Shown here: positions 35,506-61,715 of the stretch, one piece after another
Position numbering within the stretch: the first letter of the stretch is position 1
Layout: each line of letters starts with the position of its first letter
DNA from: Cristatella mucedo
Taxonomy: Eukaryota > Bryozoa > Phylactolaemata > Cristatellidae
Assembly (NCBI GenBank): GCA_009760855.2
Contig: WPIO01000172.1
Span: 377,001 to 441,000, forward strand
Direction of reading: 5' to 3'
DNA length: 64,000 nucleotides
Notes under the pieces: generated by a model
Seen by the model: the letters and a program-made list of their open reading frames with translations, nothing else
The model's database searches: none
What the model was told of the DNA's origin: nothing
Position numbers and translations under genes: made by a program

Positions 35506-35945
35506 CATAGAAGTAGCAGCTCAGGACCCCTGAAAAGGATGTGCCATAGTCAGCAGTAGGAGAGTAGTTGTCGTTGCGTGAGAATTGTGGAAGCGAGTTC
35601 CTCAGTCTAGGACCTACAGAGCTAAAGCTTCTGTCGCCAACTGCCTTTAGGCGGAGGAATGGGACAGCTAATTTATTGTCCACACAGGACCTGAGGGTGC
35701 AAACAGGCTGAAACTGATGCAGCAGTTCAGCTAGGTACGAAGGAGCCAAGCCGTGGCGGGCCTTGTGGGTCAACATAAGAACTTTGCTCTGTATCCTTTG
35801 CTCAACCGGCAACCATCCTAGCTCTTTCAGCAAAGGAAACACGTGCTCAAACCGCTGGGAATTGGGGCTAGTCTTCAATTCCCAGTAGTTTGAGCACGTG
35901 TCTCCTTTTCTGAATAGCTTTCTTTGGCAGCCCAGCCAAGAAGGA
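35506..35945 (-). mobile_element. LINE B copy, minus strand (host copy, second part)
   Basis: Minus-strand frame to 35998 encodes FEHVFPLLKELGWLPVEQR, RHGLAPSYLAELLHQFQPV, NKLAVPFLRLKAVGDRSFSS, GPRLRNSLPQFSRND. It also contains a local inverted duplicate around 35850-35905 (AACACGTGCTCAAACC against GTTTGAGCACGTGT). Confidence 0.88.
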
Positions 35946-36000
35946 ATTACAATACTGACGATACTCATATATTTGTCTATTTTAGCTATATTTCTCATTT

Positions 36001-36898
36001 AACCCGTCGGAATCTGCTGCATTAACTGATAATCTAATTGCTTGCCTTGCTGACATCTGATCCTAGATGTCGTCAAATTTCCTTAAACTCGGAAGACAAT
36101 CAAAGGAACTGCTACTCATGGGACACCCTAACCCTAAGCTTGTGGCAGGATTAAAAGACTTTGTTCTTTAAATATGTGATGCTTTTGTGCAATGTCACCG
36201 TGCGCTCAGAACTGAGGTGCCGTCTTTGACAACTGCCTAAATTTCGAAAGTTTCATTACGAAGATTACCTCCAAAGCTAGCCATCATGGCCGATCCGAAA
36301 CTAAGATTATGGTCTGTTTTTCAAGGAAGGTTAAAAAAATAACTCGCTCCAGGGTTTCGTCTTGGCTAAATCACTGCAATTCCACTTTGGCTAGGCTACC
36401 AAAAAACAACTGGACAACTGCAGCTGGTGATGAATATGAATGCAAGGCTAATTAGCAAATCCCAGAGGTTTGACCATGTGTTCCTTTAGTAAATGAGCTT
36501 TAGCGGCTTCCAGTTGATCAACGGATACAGAGTAAAGTTCTTGAGCTGACCCACAAGGCTTGCCATGCCACGACTTGGCTCCTACAGACCTAGCTGAGCT
36601 GCAGCACCAGTTTCAGCCTCCTCATGCCCTCAGGTCTGCTGTGGACAATAAATTACCTGTTCCATTCTTTCCCTTAAAGACCATTGGTGACAGAAGCTTT
36701 TGCTCTGCAGGTCCAAGGCTGTGGAAGTCACTTTAACAATTCTAACCCAGCGATATCTACTCTCCTATTGCTGACTGTGGGTACAAATGGGTACAGAAAG
36801 CTGCTTATGCTTCGAGTGTACTATATAGAACTTTCCTTTGGAACCTCAACAGTCTGTGTGGCTTTATGGAGTTACAGACAGAGATACATTATATTACA
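36001..36898 (+). mobile_element. LINE B copy, plus strand, decayed
   Basis: Follows the LINE B order from AACCCGTCGGAATCTGCTGC (downstream of the YADD region) through the LHQFQP and GDRSF coding remnants at about 36600-36730 to GAGATACATTATATTAC. Full of frameshifts. 36899-37482 beyond it shows nothing recognisable. Confidence 0.8.
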
Positions 36899-37482
36899 AG
36901 CGGAGCCCTTTCACGGCGATGTTCTGGGCTTTAAACATAATTACGAAGGACAGTTAAAAGGAAACACGATGGAGCTATCCTTCAGGGATTCTTCTTCGAT
37001 ACAACAGTTCGCATGCAAAATTCGAAAATCTACCGATTTACAAACCTTTTGATTGGTCAGTTGCGTGTGATTTCTGAGTAATCGCATGGTAATTTGCATT
37101 TATTTCCGAGTTTTCTGATTGTAGGTGAACCACATTGAATGCCATTTTTATACACTATTGAGGCACATGCTATTGCAAAATAACACTGACAGCGACAACA
37201 TTCGCATTACATAGCTGGCTAAATAGAGACAAGTTCTTAGACTTTGGCTAAGCTACAGACAACTAATGAGCAACTGCAGGTCAGCTGGCTGCCTTGGTCT
37301 CGAGGTTCAAAGCGTAGGCTAAAAGTATCACAGCCGAATGAAAGACACAGATCTTGATCCTGAAACTGGTGCTAGAATGGAGCATATCCATCATTCAGCT
37401 GCCATTGAAAAGAATGAGTGTCGATTAGAAATGAGCTGTTCTATGCCTACTTATAGCTATAAACTAAAGCTAAATTAAATCA

Positions 37483-38173
37483 ATAATAATAATAATAATG
37501 CACTTGATAAAGCGCCCTCAGAGAACTTCATCTCTTTCTAGGCGCTTTATATTTGCTGCAAAGTGAAATGCAATTAGATGGTAAGTAAAATCATGCTTGA
37601 AAAACAAACAAAATGAATAATGTGGTTAGGGATGACATGCACAGGGTCAGCATGCAAATGTGGTTAGTGGCAGCATGCACAGTGTCAGCACGCATAAGCA
37701 CATCAAGGACGAATCACAGGGACCCACTAAATGCTGTCCTAAATAGGTTTTTAAGTTCCTTTTGAATGTGGTCAGGTCAGGGGATGTTCTGACACAGGTC
37801 GGGAGGGAGTTCCAGGCTTTGGGAGCATACGAACTAAATGCACGGTCTCCAAAGAATTTAAGGCTTGTACGAGGTATTTGTAGATTGTTGGATTCCGAAA
37901 AGCGGGTGGTACGATGCTTGGCCTGATGGGGGAGTATGTCGGAGAGATAGGCTGGAACTATAGAATGAAGTGACTTAAAAGTGAGTGACAAAACCTTGAA
38001 GTCAATCCCTTACTTGACTGGTAGCCAGTGCAGGTCGGCGAGAAGTGGAGTAATGTGGCAACTGCGACGCTCACGACAGACAAGCCTAGCTGCAGAGTTT
38101 TGTACCAGCTGCAATCGCCTGATCGCACATGCTGGTAGGCCAGTAAGCAGTGAGTTGCAGAAGTCGAGACGGA
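37483..38173 (-). mobile_element. LINE A copy, minus strand, head-to-head with the next
   Basis: Inverted AAT tail, 3' block, C-terminal frame at 37991-37647 (LTFKSLHSIVPAYLSD, FGDRAFSSYAPKAWNSLP), reaching back to the [17 protein letters not shown] region before meeting a plus-strand LINE A directly. Very close in sequence to the copy at 25.2 kb. Confidence 0.92.
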
Positions 38174-38568
38174 AATCAAGATCCTTTGGAGACTGTGCAT
38201 TTAGTTCGTATGCTCCCAGAGCCTGGAACTCCCTTCCGACCTGTGTCAGAACATCCCCTGACCTGACCACATTCAAAAGGAACTTATAAACACACGTATT
38301 TAGGACATCATTTAGTGGGTCCCTGTGATTCGTCCTTCATGTGCTTATGCGTGCTGACACTTTTGCATGCTGCCACTAACCACATTTGCATGCTGACCCT
38401 GTGCATGTCACCCCTAACCATGTTATTCATGTTGTTTATCAAGCATGATATTACTCACTATTCAATCACATTTCCCTTTGCAACAAATGTAAAGCGCCCA
38501 GAAAGAGATTGAGTTCTTTGAGGGTACTTTATCAAGTGCTATATTATTATTATTATTATTATTAAGAG
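38174..38568 (+). mobile_element. LINE A 3' part, plus strand
   Basis: Starts in SFGDCAFSSYAPRAWNSLP and runs through the 3' untranslated region and 3' block to an (ATT)n tail. Its 5' end abuts the 5' end of the minus-strand copy with no spacer. Confidence 0.9.
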
Positions 38569-38572
38569 ACTA

Positions 38573-38735
38573 GCTGATTTAACAGCCTCTTTTTTGTAGC
38601 AACAGAAGAGCCATTACGGCTATCACCACTGCTTGCAGTGGCAATATAGGATCGTCCACTGCAGGATTCACACCCACAACCTCGGGACCAAGGTCGTGAA
38701 GATCAACCGCCTTACCCAGTGGGCCATCACCGCAC
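38573..38735 (-). mobile_element. SINE A, minus strand
   Basis: Directly follows the LINE A tail. Inverted SINE A with palindrome CCACTGCTTGCAGTGG, B box changed (inverted GGATTCACACCC) and hairpin with mismatches on both arms (CACAACCTCGG, CCAAGGTCGTG). Confidence 0.85.
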
Positions 38736-38877
38736 ATCACTACCGTGACATTTGCCCCTAATCCAGGAGGCTATTTCATAACGAATTGTCATCGGATGAG
38801 CAGATTTCCCCACAGCCTATTAAGCCTACTTTATGGGTAAATGGCACGAAAATACTAAACAACTTATCAATCAATCA

Positions 38878-39455
38878 AATATTTGTTTATGGTATTTTCA
38901 AAAAACAAACGGGTTAGAAACAGGACAGGAATGTTTTACTATTTCCATGTAAAAGGAAAAATGATTATGCAAACCTTGTCTGACCCAGAAGTAAATGGGG
39001 AGCACAATAAATAAAACTACAAATGAAAAGCTACTGATCTCAGCATCATAAGCAGAATATCCTAACTTGCTTAATCTCCGTACATAAGAATACATTTTCC
39101 AGCGTATTGAGGTGCAAGCTTGTGACTTTTAAAGAGCTTCATTTATAGTGCAGTTGTAAAATCCTTCTAAAATCCGTAACTAAATAAATACTAGCAGATT
39201 TAACAGCCTCTTTTGTATAGCGACAGAAGAGTCTTTACGGCTATCACAACTGCTTGCAGAGGCGATAAAGGATCGCCCACCACAGGATTCGAACCCACGA
39301 CCTCGGGACCGAGGTCGTGAAAAGCAACCGCCTTACCTAGTGAGCTATTATTACAGCTCAACTCGGTCAATACTTCACGGATCACAGTGAAATTTGAATG
39401 TTGTGTTCAGCTTTGCTTTCAAATCACTGCAGTAGTTAATTTCTGATTTAGTTTG
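38878..39455 (+). repeat. Unclassified repeat 'R', copy 1 (plus)
   Basis: Aligns with 40128-40700 in direct orientation (CCATGTAAAAGGAAA against CCACATAAAAGGAAA; TTTGAATGTTGTGTTCAG against TTCGAATGTGAACTCAG) and with 39530-39880 in inverted orientation. No coding potential. A SINE A (39187-39356) sits inside it. Confidence 0.75.
39187..39356 (-). mobile_element. SINE A, minus strand, inside repeat R copy 1
   Basis: Near-complete copy with intact hairpin (CACGACCTCGG ... CCGAGGTCGTG) and inverted B box GGATTCGAACCC. Confidence 0.9.
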
Positions 39456-39529
39456 AATAAGTATGGCTATAAATGGCATCAAACATACTGGAGCTGTATT
39501 TTCTGCAATTATGGACAAGCATAGCAATA

Positions 39530-39880
39530 ATTTTCCAACCGAAATTAGAAATAAACTGCTGCCGACATATGCAAGCAGAGTTCAACTCACATTTCGAATT
39601 TCACTTTGATCGTGAAGTATTGACAAGATTTCACTAGGGCGCAAAGATTCACTGAAAAAAAATTATTTAATTCACAAGCATTCACCAAACATGTACCTCG
39701 ATGTACCAAAGTTCAACAAGTTGGGACACAAGTCGCACACAATGCTGAGATGAGTACATATTTTTAGCTGTGGATGTGTTGCTACCGGTTTACCTCCAGG
39801 TAAGGCACAGTTTGCCTAACCATTTGTTCCTTTTCTGTAGAATTCAAAACTTCAGGCTGTTTCTAACAAGTCTGTCAAAA
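39530..39880 (-). repeat. Unclassified repeat 'R', copy 2 (inverted)
   Basis: Reverse complement of copies 1 and 3: GTGAAGTATTGAC at 39612-39624 faces GTCAATACTTCAC at 39367-39379, and ACATGTACCTCGATGTACC matches the reverse complement of GGTACATCGAGGTACATGT at about 40322-40340. Uninterrupted by a SINE. Confidence 0.75.
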
Positions 39881-40127
39881 TTGTTGGAAAGAACTTATTT
39901 TCTGGACAATTATTTTCTGGACATTTACCCGTGAGCTAAGGAGCTTGGGCAAAATCGGGGTCTTCTAAGATACCAGTATAAGGGCCAAACTAGCTCACAA
40001 TTTGTTGACACTGCATTTAGATTCTCACGATTCTCATTATTCAGGACACCAGACCTGTGCCCTTAAATGGTATATGTTGAGAAAATATTGAGAAGATTGG
40101 TCTAATATTCCTTTATTCGTTTAGGGT

Positions 40128-40700
40128 ACCAGTCAAGAGACAAACATGGCACACAAGGGATCTGAAGCTTTGACAGTTTCCACATAAAAGGAAAGCATTA
40201 ACAAATGAGCACGTAAACTATGTCAAAAATAATATTAAAACAGAAGCAACATATTACAAATAACAAATTTACCGATCTCTACATCATATGCGACTTGTTG
40301 CGTCCTCATTAGCAAGGCATTGGTACATCGAGGTACATGTTGCAGCTTGATGAGGTATATGAAAGTGACTATTAAATAGTTTCATTTACAGCGTAGCTTC
40401 GAGCCTTGCCAATTCCATAGCTCAGGCAATACTGCATGGATCAAAAGATAAATAAAAAATAACTCATTTGTATAGTACCCTAAGAGAATGTAATCTCTAT
40501 TCAGGTGCTTCACATCTGCCATGGGGCTCCAGCTCACGACCTCGGTCATCAAATACATTCACCTTGACCTTGGTCCGAGGCAAGCACCTTAACCATTGGG
40601 CTAAACCAGCTCGGCATCACACAATTTCGAATGTGAACTCAGCTCTGCTTGTACATAGTTGCAGTAATTCATTTCCGATTTCTGTTGGACATGTCTTGCT
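40128..40700 (+). repeat. Unclassified repeat 'R', copy 3 (plus)
   Basis: Third member, carrying a SINE B (about 40450-40618) some 30-40 bp away from where copy 1 carries its SINE A. The 40701-41089 stretch beyond shows nothing recognisable. Confidence 0.75.
40450..40618 (-). mobile_element. SINE B, minus strand, inside repeat R copy 3
   Basis: Inverted tail TTTGTATAGTACCCTAAGAG, inverted B-box-like element (GGGGCTCCAGCTC region), head ending CTTAACCATTGGGCTAAACC. Confidence 0.75.
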
Positions 40701-41089
40701 ATGCATGCTATTACACGTCCTTGAACTTTGTATCCTGGAACCATGGATATGGCCAACTATAGAGCCAACGAACCAAACGCTGGCAGGGTCGCAAACTGTC
40801 TGCTGTGAAGCACGGCCTTAATATTTAGAGCCAGATCCTGATAACAGAAACAGGAGTGACCGAGGTCACAACTGGTTTCTTGTGCTCAATTTACAGCCAC
40901 GGCTTAGTTCTCTTATGACACATTAAAAGCTTTGGGCGGACCAGTGGAGCCAGAGGTTTGTTCACGAACTCCGGACCCTACAGTCCTAAGTTAATGGACA
41001 TTTTAAATATGGTGATACTGAAGCATCTCAGAGCATGCAAATTTCCGCAAACAGAATACAAATGACAATAAAAACAATATTAAAACATT

Positions 41090-41200
41090 TATAAAGAGTT
41101 CCAAGAGAACAAAACTCTTTCTAGACACTTTAAATATGCGGGCAAGAAAGCATGTCATTTCATTAGTGATAACATGCACAATGTCAGCCCACAGCTGAGC
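41090..41200 (-). mobile_element. LINE A 3' end scrap, minus strand
   Basis: TTTATAAAGAGTTCCAAGAG ... CTCTTTCTAGACACTTTAAA, then 3' untranslated region (GATAACATGCACAATGTCAG). Diverged. Confidence 0.65.
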
Positions 41201-41230
41201 TACCCAGCCATGCTAACTAAAAAAAATTAT

Positions 41231-41397
41231 AATAGGTGATTCAACAGCCTCTTTTGTATAAAGGCAGAAGAGCCTTTACGGCTATCACCACCACTTGCAG
41301 TGGCGATACAGGATCGCTCACCGCAGGGTTCGACCCATGACCTCGGGACCGAGGTCATGAAAAGCAACAGCCTTACCGAGTGTGCCATCACGGCTCA
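41231..41397 (-). mobile_element. SINE A, minus strand, with paired changes in its hairpin
   Basis: Complete copy. The hairpin before the B box reads CATGACCTCGG ... CCGAGGTCATG, so both arms differ from the usual CACGACC/GGTCGTG at the matching position. Confidence 0.9.
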
Positions 41398-42034
<637 letters not shown>

Positions 42035-42111
42035 GGGTATATGATACTATACAGTAATAGCAGGCATCAGCGCACACACGGACTCAGCAAATGCTGTCAG
42101 GAGCGGTGGGT

Positions 42112-42575
42112 GAGGGGAGGGACCTAAAAGTTAGGTGAAGTCAATGGGGAAACAGTGCAGGTATGGCAGTTGCACTGTTCACTTTGACTTCATGCAAGCG
42201 ACAGACAAATCTGGCTGCACAGCTTTACACTAACCGCAGGTATCATATTGCACAGACTGAAGGATCTGTGCCTAGCGAGTAACAGGAATCGTGACACATG
42301 TCACAAATGCATGGGCCGGCAAGGTGGTGGTATCTTTATGTAAGCAGATCAAATTTTTGCAATAGTACATAGCCAAAAGTAGGCAGACAGCACTATGGAG
42401 CTGATGTTGTCATCCAGCATAAGGTCATTTTGGACCAGGACAACTAGATTGCAAGCTAATGTCATATGAGATTTGTTAGCCGAGCCCATTTTTAGGGTAA
42501 GGTCTTACCTTTTCTGAGTAACGTTAGGTTTGCCCATAGTTACTAAGCTGGTTTAATCGCTGTTCGATTTGAGAA
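42112..42575 (-). mobile_element. LINE A remnant, minus strand, strongly decayed
   Basis: Follows LINE A order without its tail: GGGACCTAAAAG, GACTTCATGCAAGCGACAGA, AGTAGGCAGACAGCACTATGG, TGACGTTAGGTTTGCCCA-like text. No open frame. Confidence 0.65.
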
Positions 42576-42794
42576 TGGCTTTCCTATGTGAATGCCAGCA
42601 ATAGTTTATGCAAGAGAGGTAAGAAGAGTTTGAGGCGTTGGAAAGTAGGAAAAACTGTGGTATGGGAGTACAGCTGTGTGTCATTGCCTTAAATGAAAGC
42701 CTAGATTATGTATGGAAATAACATCAGCAGGAGGGAAAATATGATACAATTATATGTAATATGACATGCATAATTGCACAGAGGTGTAGGCTGC

Positions 42795-43740
42795 CAATTT
42801 GGGGTGCGAATTATCGTCCAGTTTCCATTCACCTTTCTAGTCAAAGATTCTTGAAAAAAATCATAGCTAATCAGCTGGTTGCACGTATTGAAAAGAATGA
42901 AACGTCAAAAACATTTAAATCAGGGTTTAAGAGGCAGCACGCCACTGAAACTGCTCTCCTCCATACTAACAATGATTCTATGTGGCAACGATGACGGGAA
43001 TGTTACAGCCCTAGCTCTGCCTGATCTATCAGCTGCCTTCGACACCAATGATCACGATGTTCTACTTGAACGATAAAGAACAAGGATCGGTTTGGCAGAC
43101 GAGGCACTGGCAGGTTTAAATCGTACAAGTCTGAACTTGTTCAACCCGTGTCGTGGGGGGTCAGGTCTCACCCATCGGTCTCACGAGACCGGTCAACTGT
43201 TGAGTCCCTTAAGGGTCTGTACTCGGTCCCTTGCTGTTCTCCATTGATACTCAACCTCTGGGGAAAGTGATTAAGGCCCACGGAATAGAATATCACTTTT
43301 ATGCTGACGATACTCAGCTGTATTTGTCATTCAAACCGTCGGAATCTGCTGCAGCAACTGATAAACTGAATGCTTGCCTTGCCGACTGCTGCTCAAATGA
43401 CATCCTGAGTGTGTGACTGGATTAGAAGGCTTTGCTCTTCTAATAGGTGATGCTATTGTGCGACCATCACCACATGCTCGGAATGTAGGTGCCATTTGTG
43501 ACAGCTGCCTAAATTTTAAAAGCTTTATTCAGAACACTGCTTCTACAGCTTGCCATCATGCCTTATCCTGATCTAAGATTGGGAGCTGTCTTCCAGTGGT
43601 TTGCAAAAAATTTAACTAGCTCCTTAGTTCAGTCCCGGTTAGATTATTGTAATTCCCTTTTGGCTGGGCTACCAAAAAAGCAACTAGGCCACTGCAGCTG
43701 GCCATCAATATGGCTGCAGCGCTAGTCTTCAAGCTTCGAG
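42795..43740 (+). mobile_element. LINE B reverse-transcriptase region, plus strand
   Basis: Retains NYRPVSIHLSSQRFLKKIIANQL, FKSGFKRQHATETALLHTNND, LPDLSAAFDTNDHDVLLER (RT palm DLSAAFDT, broken by frameshifts) and [16 protein letters not shown] (YADD box), then [14 protein letters not shown]. Clear L2/CR1-clade reverse transcriptase, dead. The best view of the LINE B RT in the window. Confidence 0.9.
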
Positions 43741-44233
43741 GTTTTATCACTTGCGGTAAGGCACCTTCATTCTTTTGCTCTGGCCTACTTATCCGAACTA
43801 CTTGCCAATCAGATCAGGCATCCTACCAATAGTTCGTCTGACTCAAGTCGTTCCTCTGTGCCTCTAGCCACTCTCAAATCCTTCGCAGACTGTGCCTTTC
43901 GTTCGTATGCTCCCAGAGCCAAGAATCCATTTCCGAGTGAAGTCTCGACATTCTCTGACTTTACGAAATTTAGAAAGAACTAAAAGGCCATTTGTTACTG
44001 ACGACCTTTGCCGAGTCCGAGTGAATCGTCATTTGTAACGTAATCAATCATAGTATACAGCTTCCACTAACCAAATTTGCATGCTGACCCTGTGCATGTC
44101 ACCCCTAACCATGTTATTCATTTTGTTTGTTTATCAAGCATGATATTACTCACCATTCAATTGCATTTCCCTTTGCAGCAAATGTAAAGCGCCTAGAGAG
44201 AGATTAAGCTCTCTGGGAGCGCTTTATCAAGTG

Positions 44234-44268
<35 letters not shown>
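43741..44268 (+). mobile_element. LINE A-like 3' portion, plus strand, fused to LINE B
   Basis: After a switch near 43741 the sequence follows the LINE A-type end: SLKSFADCAFRSYAPRAKN-like remnant, ATGCTGACCCTGTGCATGTC, AAAGCGCCTAGAGAGAGATT and a long (ATT)n tail. The part from 43741 to about 43990 is more diverged than the end. Confidence 0.8.
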
Positions 44269-44269
<1 letters not shown>

Positions 44270-44374
44270 AGCTCAACGATGCCACCACGACTAAGTGAGT
44301 ATGAGGCTGGATGGAGGTTCCTACAGCCATTTATTTTCTGCGGCTTTCCCTATGCATATGGTAGCCAACTGCCG

Positions 44375-44530
44375 AGCTAGTTTGGCTAACTGGTTGAGGT
44401 GCTTGCCTTGACCAAGGTCAAGATGAATGCATCTGATGACCGAGGTCGTGAGCTTGAGTCCTGTGGCACATGCAAGGCGCCTGAATAGAGACCAAGTTCC
44501 CTTAGGTGCTATAAAAAAAGAATTACAATT
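44375..44530 (+). mobile_element. SINE B, plus strand, inside an old LINE B scrap
   Basis: Head AGTTTGGCTAACTGGTTGAGG, B-box-like GTGAGCTTGAGTCC, tail AAGGCGCCTGAATAGAGACC ... GGTGCTATAAAAAAAG. On both sides (44326-44374 and 44545-44590) lie decayed minus-strand LINE B pieces that join across it. Confidence 0.75.
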
Positions 44531-44717
44531 ACGTATCCACATATAACAGACTGTTATCTCACGCAGCAAAGAGACAGCGTAAAGCATAGGTGATACTGTT
44601 TAGATTCACTAACAAGTTGACCACGTGCTTCCCCAGCAGCCTATATAAAGTGCCTAGAAAGCAATTTAGCTGTCTCAGGGTGCTAACAAAAATCCATTAA
44701 CACTCATATTATTACTA

Positions 44718-44719
<2 letters not shown>

Positions 44720-44748
<29 letters not shown>
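44720..44748. repeat. (CTG)n, nearly ten units
   Basis: CTGCTG... run next to an old plus-strand LINE A tail (about 44643-44716, AAAGTGCCTAGAAAGC). Confidence 0.9.
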
Positions 44749-44749
<1 letters not shown>

Positions 44750-45691
44750 AGCAAGCAGGTGCCGCAGCATCGAGCCCGCATTCGTAAGGCCGTGCCACTG
44801 TCCAAGCTGCCTGTGCCCGATTTTTCAGGGTGCGACAGAAGAAAAGCTCAACATTTTGTCTTCTCGACTGGAGCGGCGACAGCGGAAAAAGTCAAGCCTA
44901 GAACGCACGCACACACACCTCGAACAGCGAGACCGCAGCGACAGCTTTCAGAAAGAAGCCGCGACGGCGGCGAAACGCGGATCAGGGGCGCTAGTCCGGA
45001 CGCCGCTGCGCCCGCGCGAGACAGGATTCGACGGCATGCCTCCGCGGCCCGATGCAGAAGCTCGCGCGTAGACGGAAACCAAGCGAGCTTCCGGGAGCGG
45101 CTGCTGGTCCAGACAGAGAGCCGCCCGAGACGCCGAGCGATCAGTAACAGCACTAATGCGACGACGGGGCTACGGGAGAGAGAGAAACACTCCCTCTCCG
45201 AGTAGCTCACACGGAAAGCGCTCGCGGAAGACGTCGCCGTCGTCATATGCAATTTGCACGGCTGGCATCTCGCCCATCATCGCGGCAGCCCCCCCCCCAC
45301 ACCCACCTCCAGTTGCATTTACCGCGGCACTCAGGGTGCTGAATTAACAACGTGGGTGCCGAAAAGAGAGCCGCACCATCGTTAACTGACCGCCTTCGAA
45401 TATTCACTCGCTCCACATAAATGGCAGGCGAGCCAGAACTGTGCCAGTGCTTACCCTCTCCATGTGCGAAGAGTGCGATCAACCGCGGCGGGGCGGATTT
45501 TGCCCGCTGAGACACCGGCAGATGCGAGCATTACCCCTTTGCATAAATGGCGATAGTTCTCGGAAAATAAAGCACAAAAACTAATAAATATAAAAATTAA
45601 ACGTTTTTCTGCTGTTACGTCTTCGTGATGCCATTGCGGCCTGTCGGCCGTATCTTCCGCTACTCCATCCGCCCCGAGCGCCTTGCGGAAG
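44749..45691. other. 5' flank of PMPCB
   Basis: GC-rich between about 44880 and 45250, consistent with a CpG-type promoter. Overlapping frames on both strands (44759-45205 plus, 45252-44848 minus) are arginine/serine rich with no recognised domain. No TATA box near the PMPCB start. Confidence 0.5.
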
Positions 45692-60563
<14,872 letters not shown>

Positions 60564-61234
60564 GCTGCCCTGGCTGCTTAAGAGGCCTCGAGCCGACGAC
60601 GATGAGAATGAAACTGCTGCTGTGGCCACCGGGCGAATAGACATCGCATCGCTGGGCAGTGTGCTTGCTAATTAACGAACTAGCATTCATCCGCATTCTG
60701 CCAGCTAAAGATATCTGAGGCCTCCTGTCCGCTAAGGATATGAGGTTTTCCATTTTTCGAATTAAGTGAGCAGTGAGTTTTATTTATATAGTACATCAAA
60801 TTGCCTTGCTGGACTGCCATTCGGTATTTGTTTTTATCGTGTGCTGTTACACAAACCATAACAACTCATGACAAACAGGAACAAGTCGGGTGCTTGAGAG
60901 AAGCAGGATAATGAAAGAGAGCTAAAAGTGAGCGACTCCAACTTTGAGCTGCTTAGTGGGTCAGCCAGTGGGTGTACTAGAGGAGTGGACTGTGGCAGCT
61001 GCAGGGTGATGTGCTTGTGTCGTCAATTCACGGTCGTCCTTGCTGCTGCTCGGTGCTTCTACTTGTATTCTCAGTGTGTGGTAATGGATCCTCTCCTCTT
61101 TTGAACTACCCTCCTGATAGGTGCCCTCTCATTACTGGAATATTTTGCTTGAGTTCAATTAAGTTCGATTATGATGGGATATAGTCGACTGGAAAGAACT
61201 GGTTCCTCGTCATCTGGAAATAATAGACTGTTGA
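60564..61234. other. 3' flank of PMPCB
   Basis: Should hold the PMPCB 3' untranslated region. No clear AATAAA on the plus strand before the LINE B copy. A LINE A scrap on the minus strand (GAGAGCTAAAAGTGAGCGAC) lies at about 60900-61015. Confidence 0.4.
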
Positions 61235-61715
61235 TGGCTGAGTTCTTACGCTGACCCACAAGGCCCGCCACGGCTTGGCTCCTTCGTACCTAGCTGAACT
61301 GCTGCATCAGTTTCAGCCTGTTCGCACCCTCAGGTCCTGTGTGGACAATAAATTAGCTGTCCCATTCCTCCGCTTAAAGACAGTTGGCGACAGAAACTTT
61401 AGCTCTGCGGGTCCTAGACTGTGGAACTCGCTTCCACAATTCTTACGCAACGACATCTCTTCAACTGCCGACTATGGCACATCTTTTCCAGCGGTCCTGA
61501 GCTGCTACTTCTATGCTACTCACTACCTCAACTGCTCTCCTGACTGCTATGCTTCCCACTTTCTCTTTGTTGCATGAGACGAAGTCTGTTGGCTAGCGAA
61601 TGCGTACCGAAAGCCGCTTAGGCTGTGAGTGTGCTATACAAAACTCTCCTGCGTAACACCCACATGGTCTTTATGACTTTGTGGAGTTACAGACGGAGAT
61701 ACATTACATTACATT
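61235..61715 (+). mobile_element. LINE B copy, 5'-truncated, plus strand
   Basis: Frame 61275-61577 encodes APSYLAELLHQFQPVRTLRS, NKLAVPFLRLKTVGDRNFSS, GPRLWNSLPQFLRND, then the 3' block and GAGATACATTACATTACATT. A small deletion shifts the frame near the end. Confidence 0.93.

Noticed and set aside
44833-45071. Possible exon: TTTTTCAG followed by a 79-codon hydrophilic frame (EEKLNILSSRLERRQRKK...)
   Set aside because: It looks like an acceptor plus a coiled-coil segment, but there is no partner exon upstream, a competing frame is open on both strands, and it lies in the GC-rich PMPCB flank. Not enough to call a gene.
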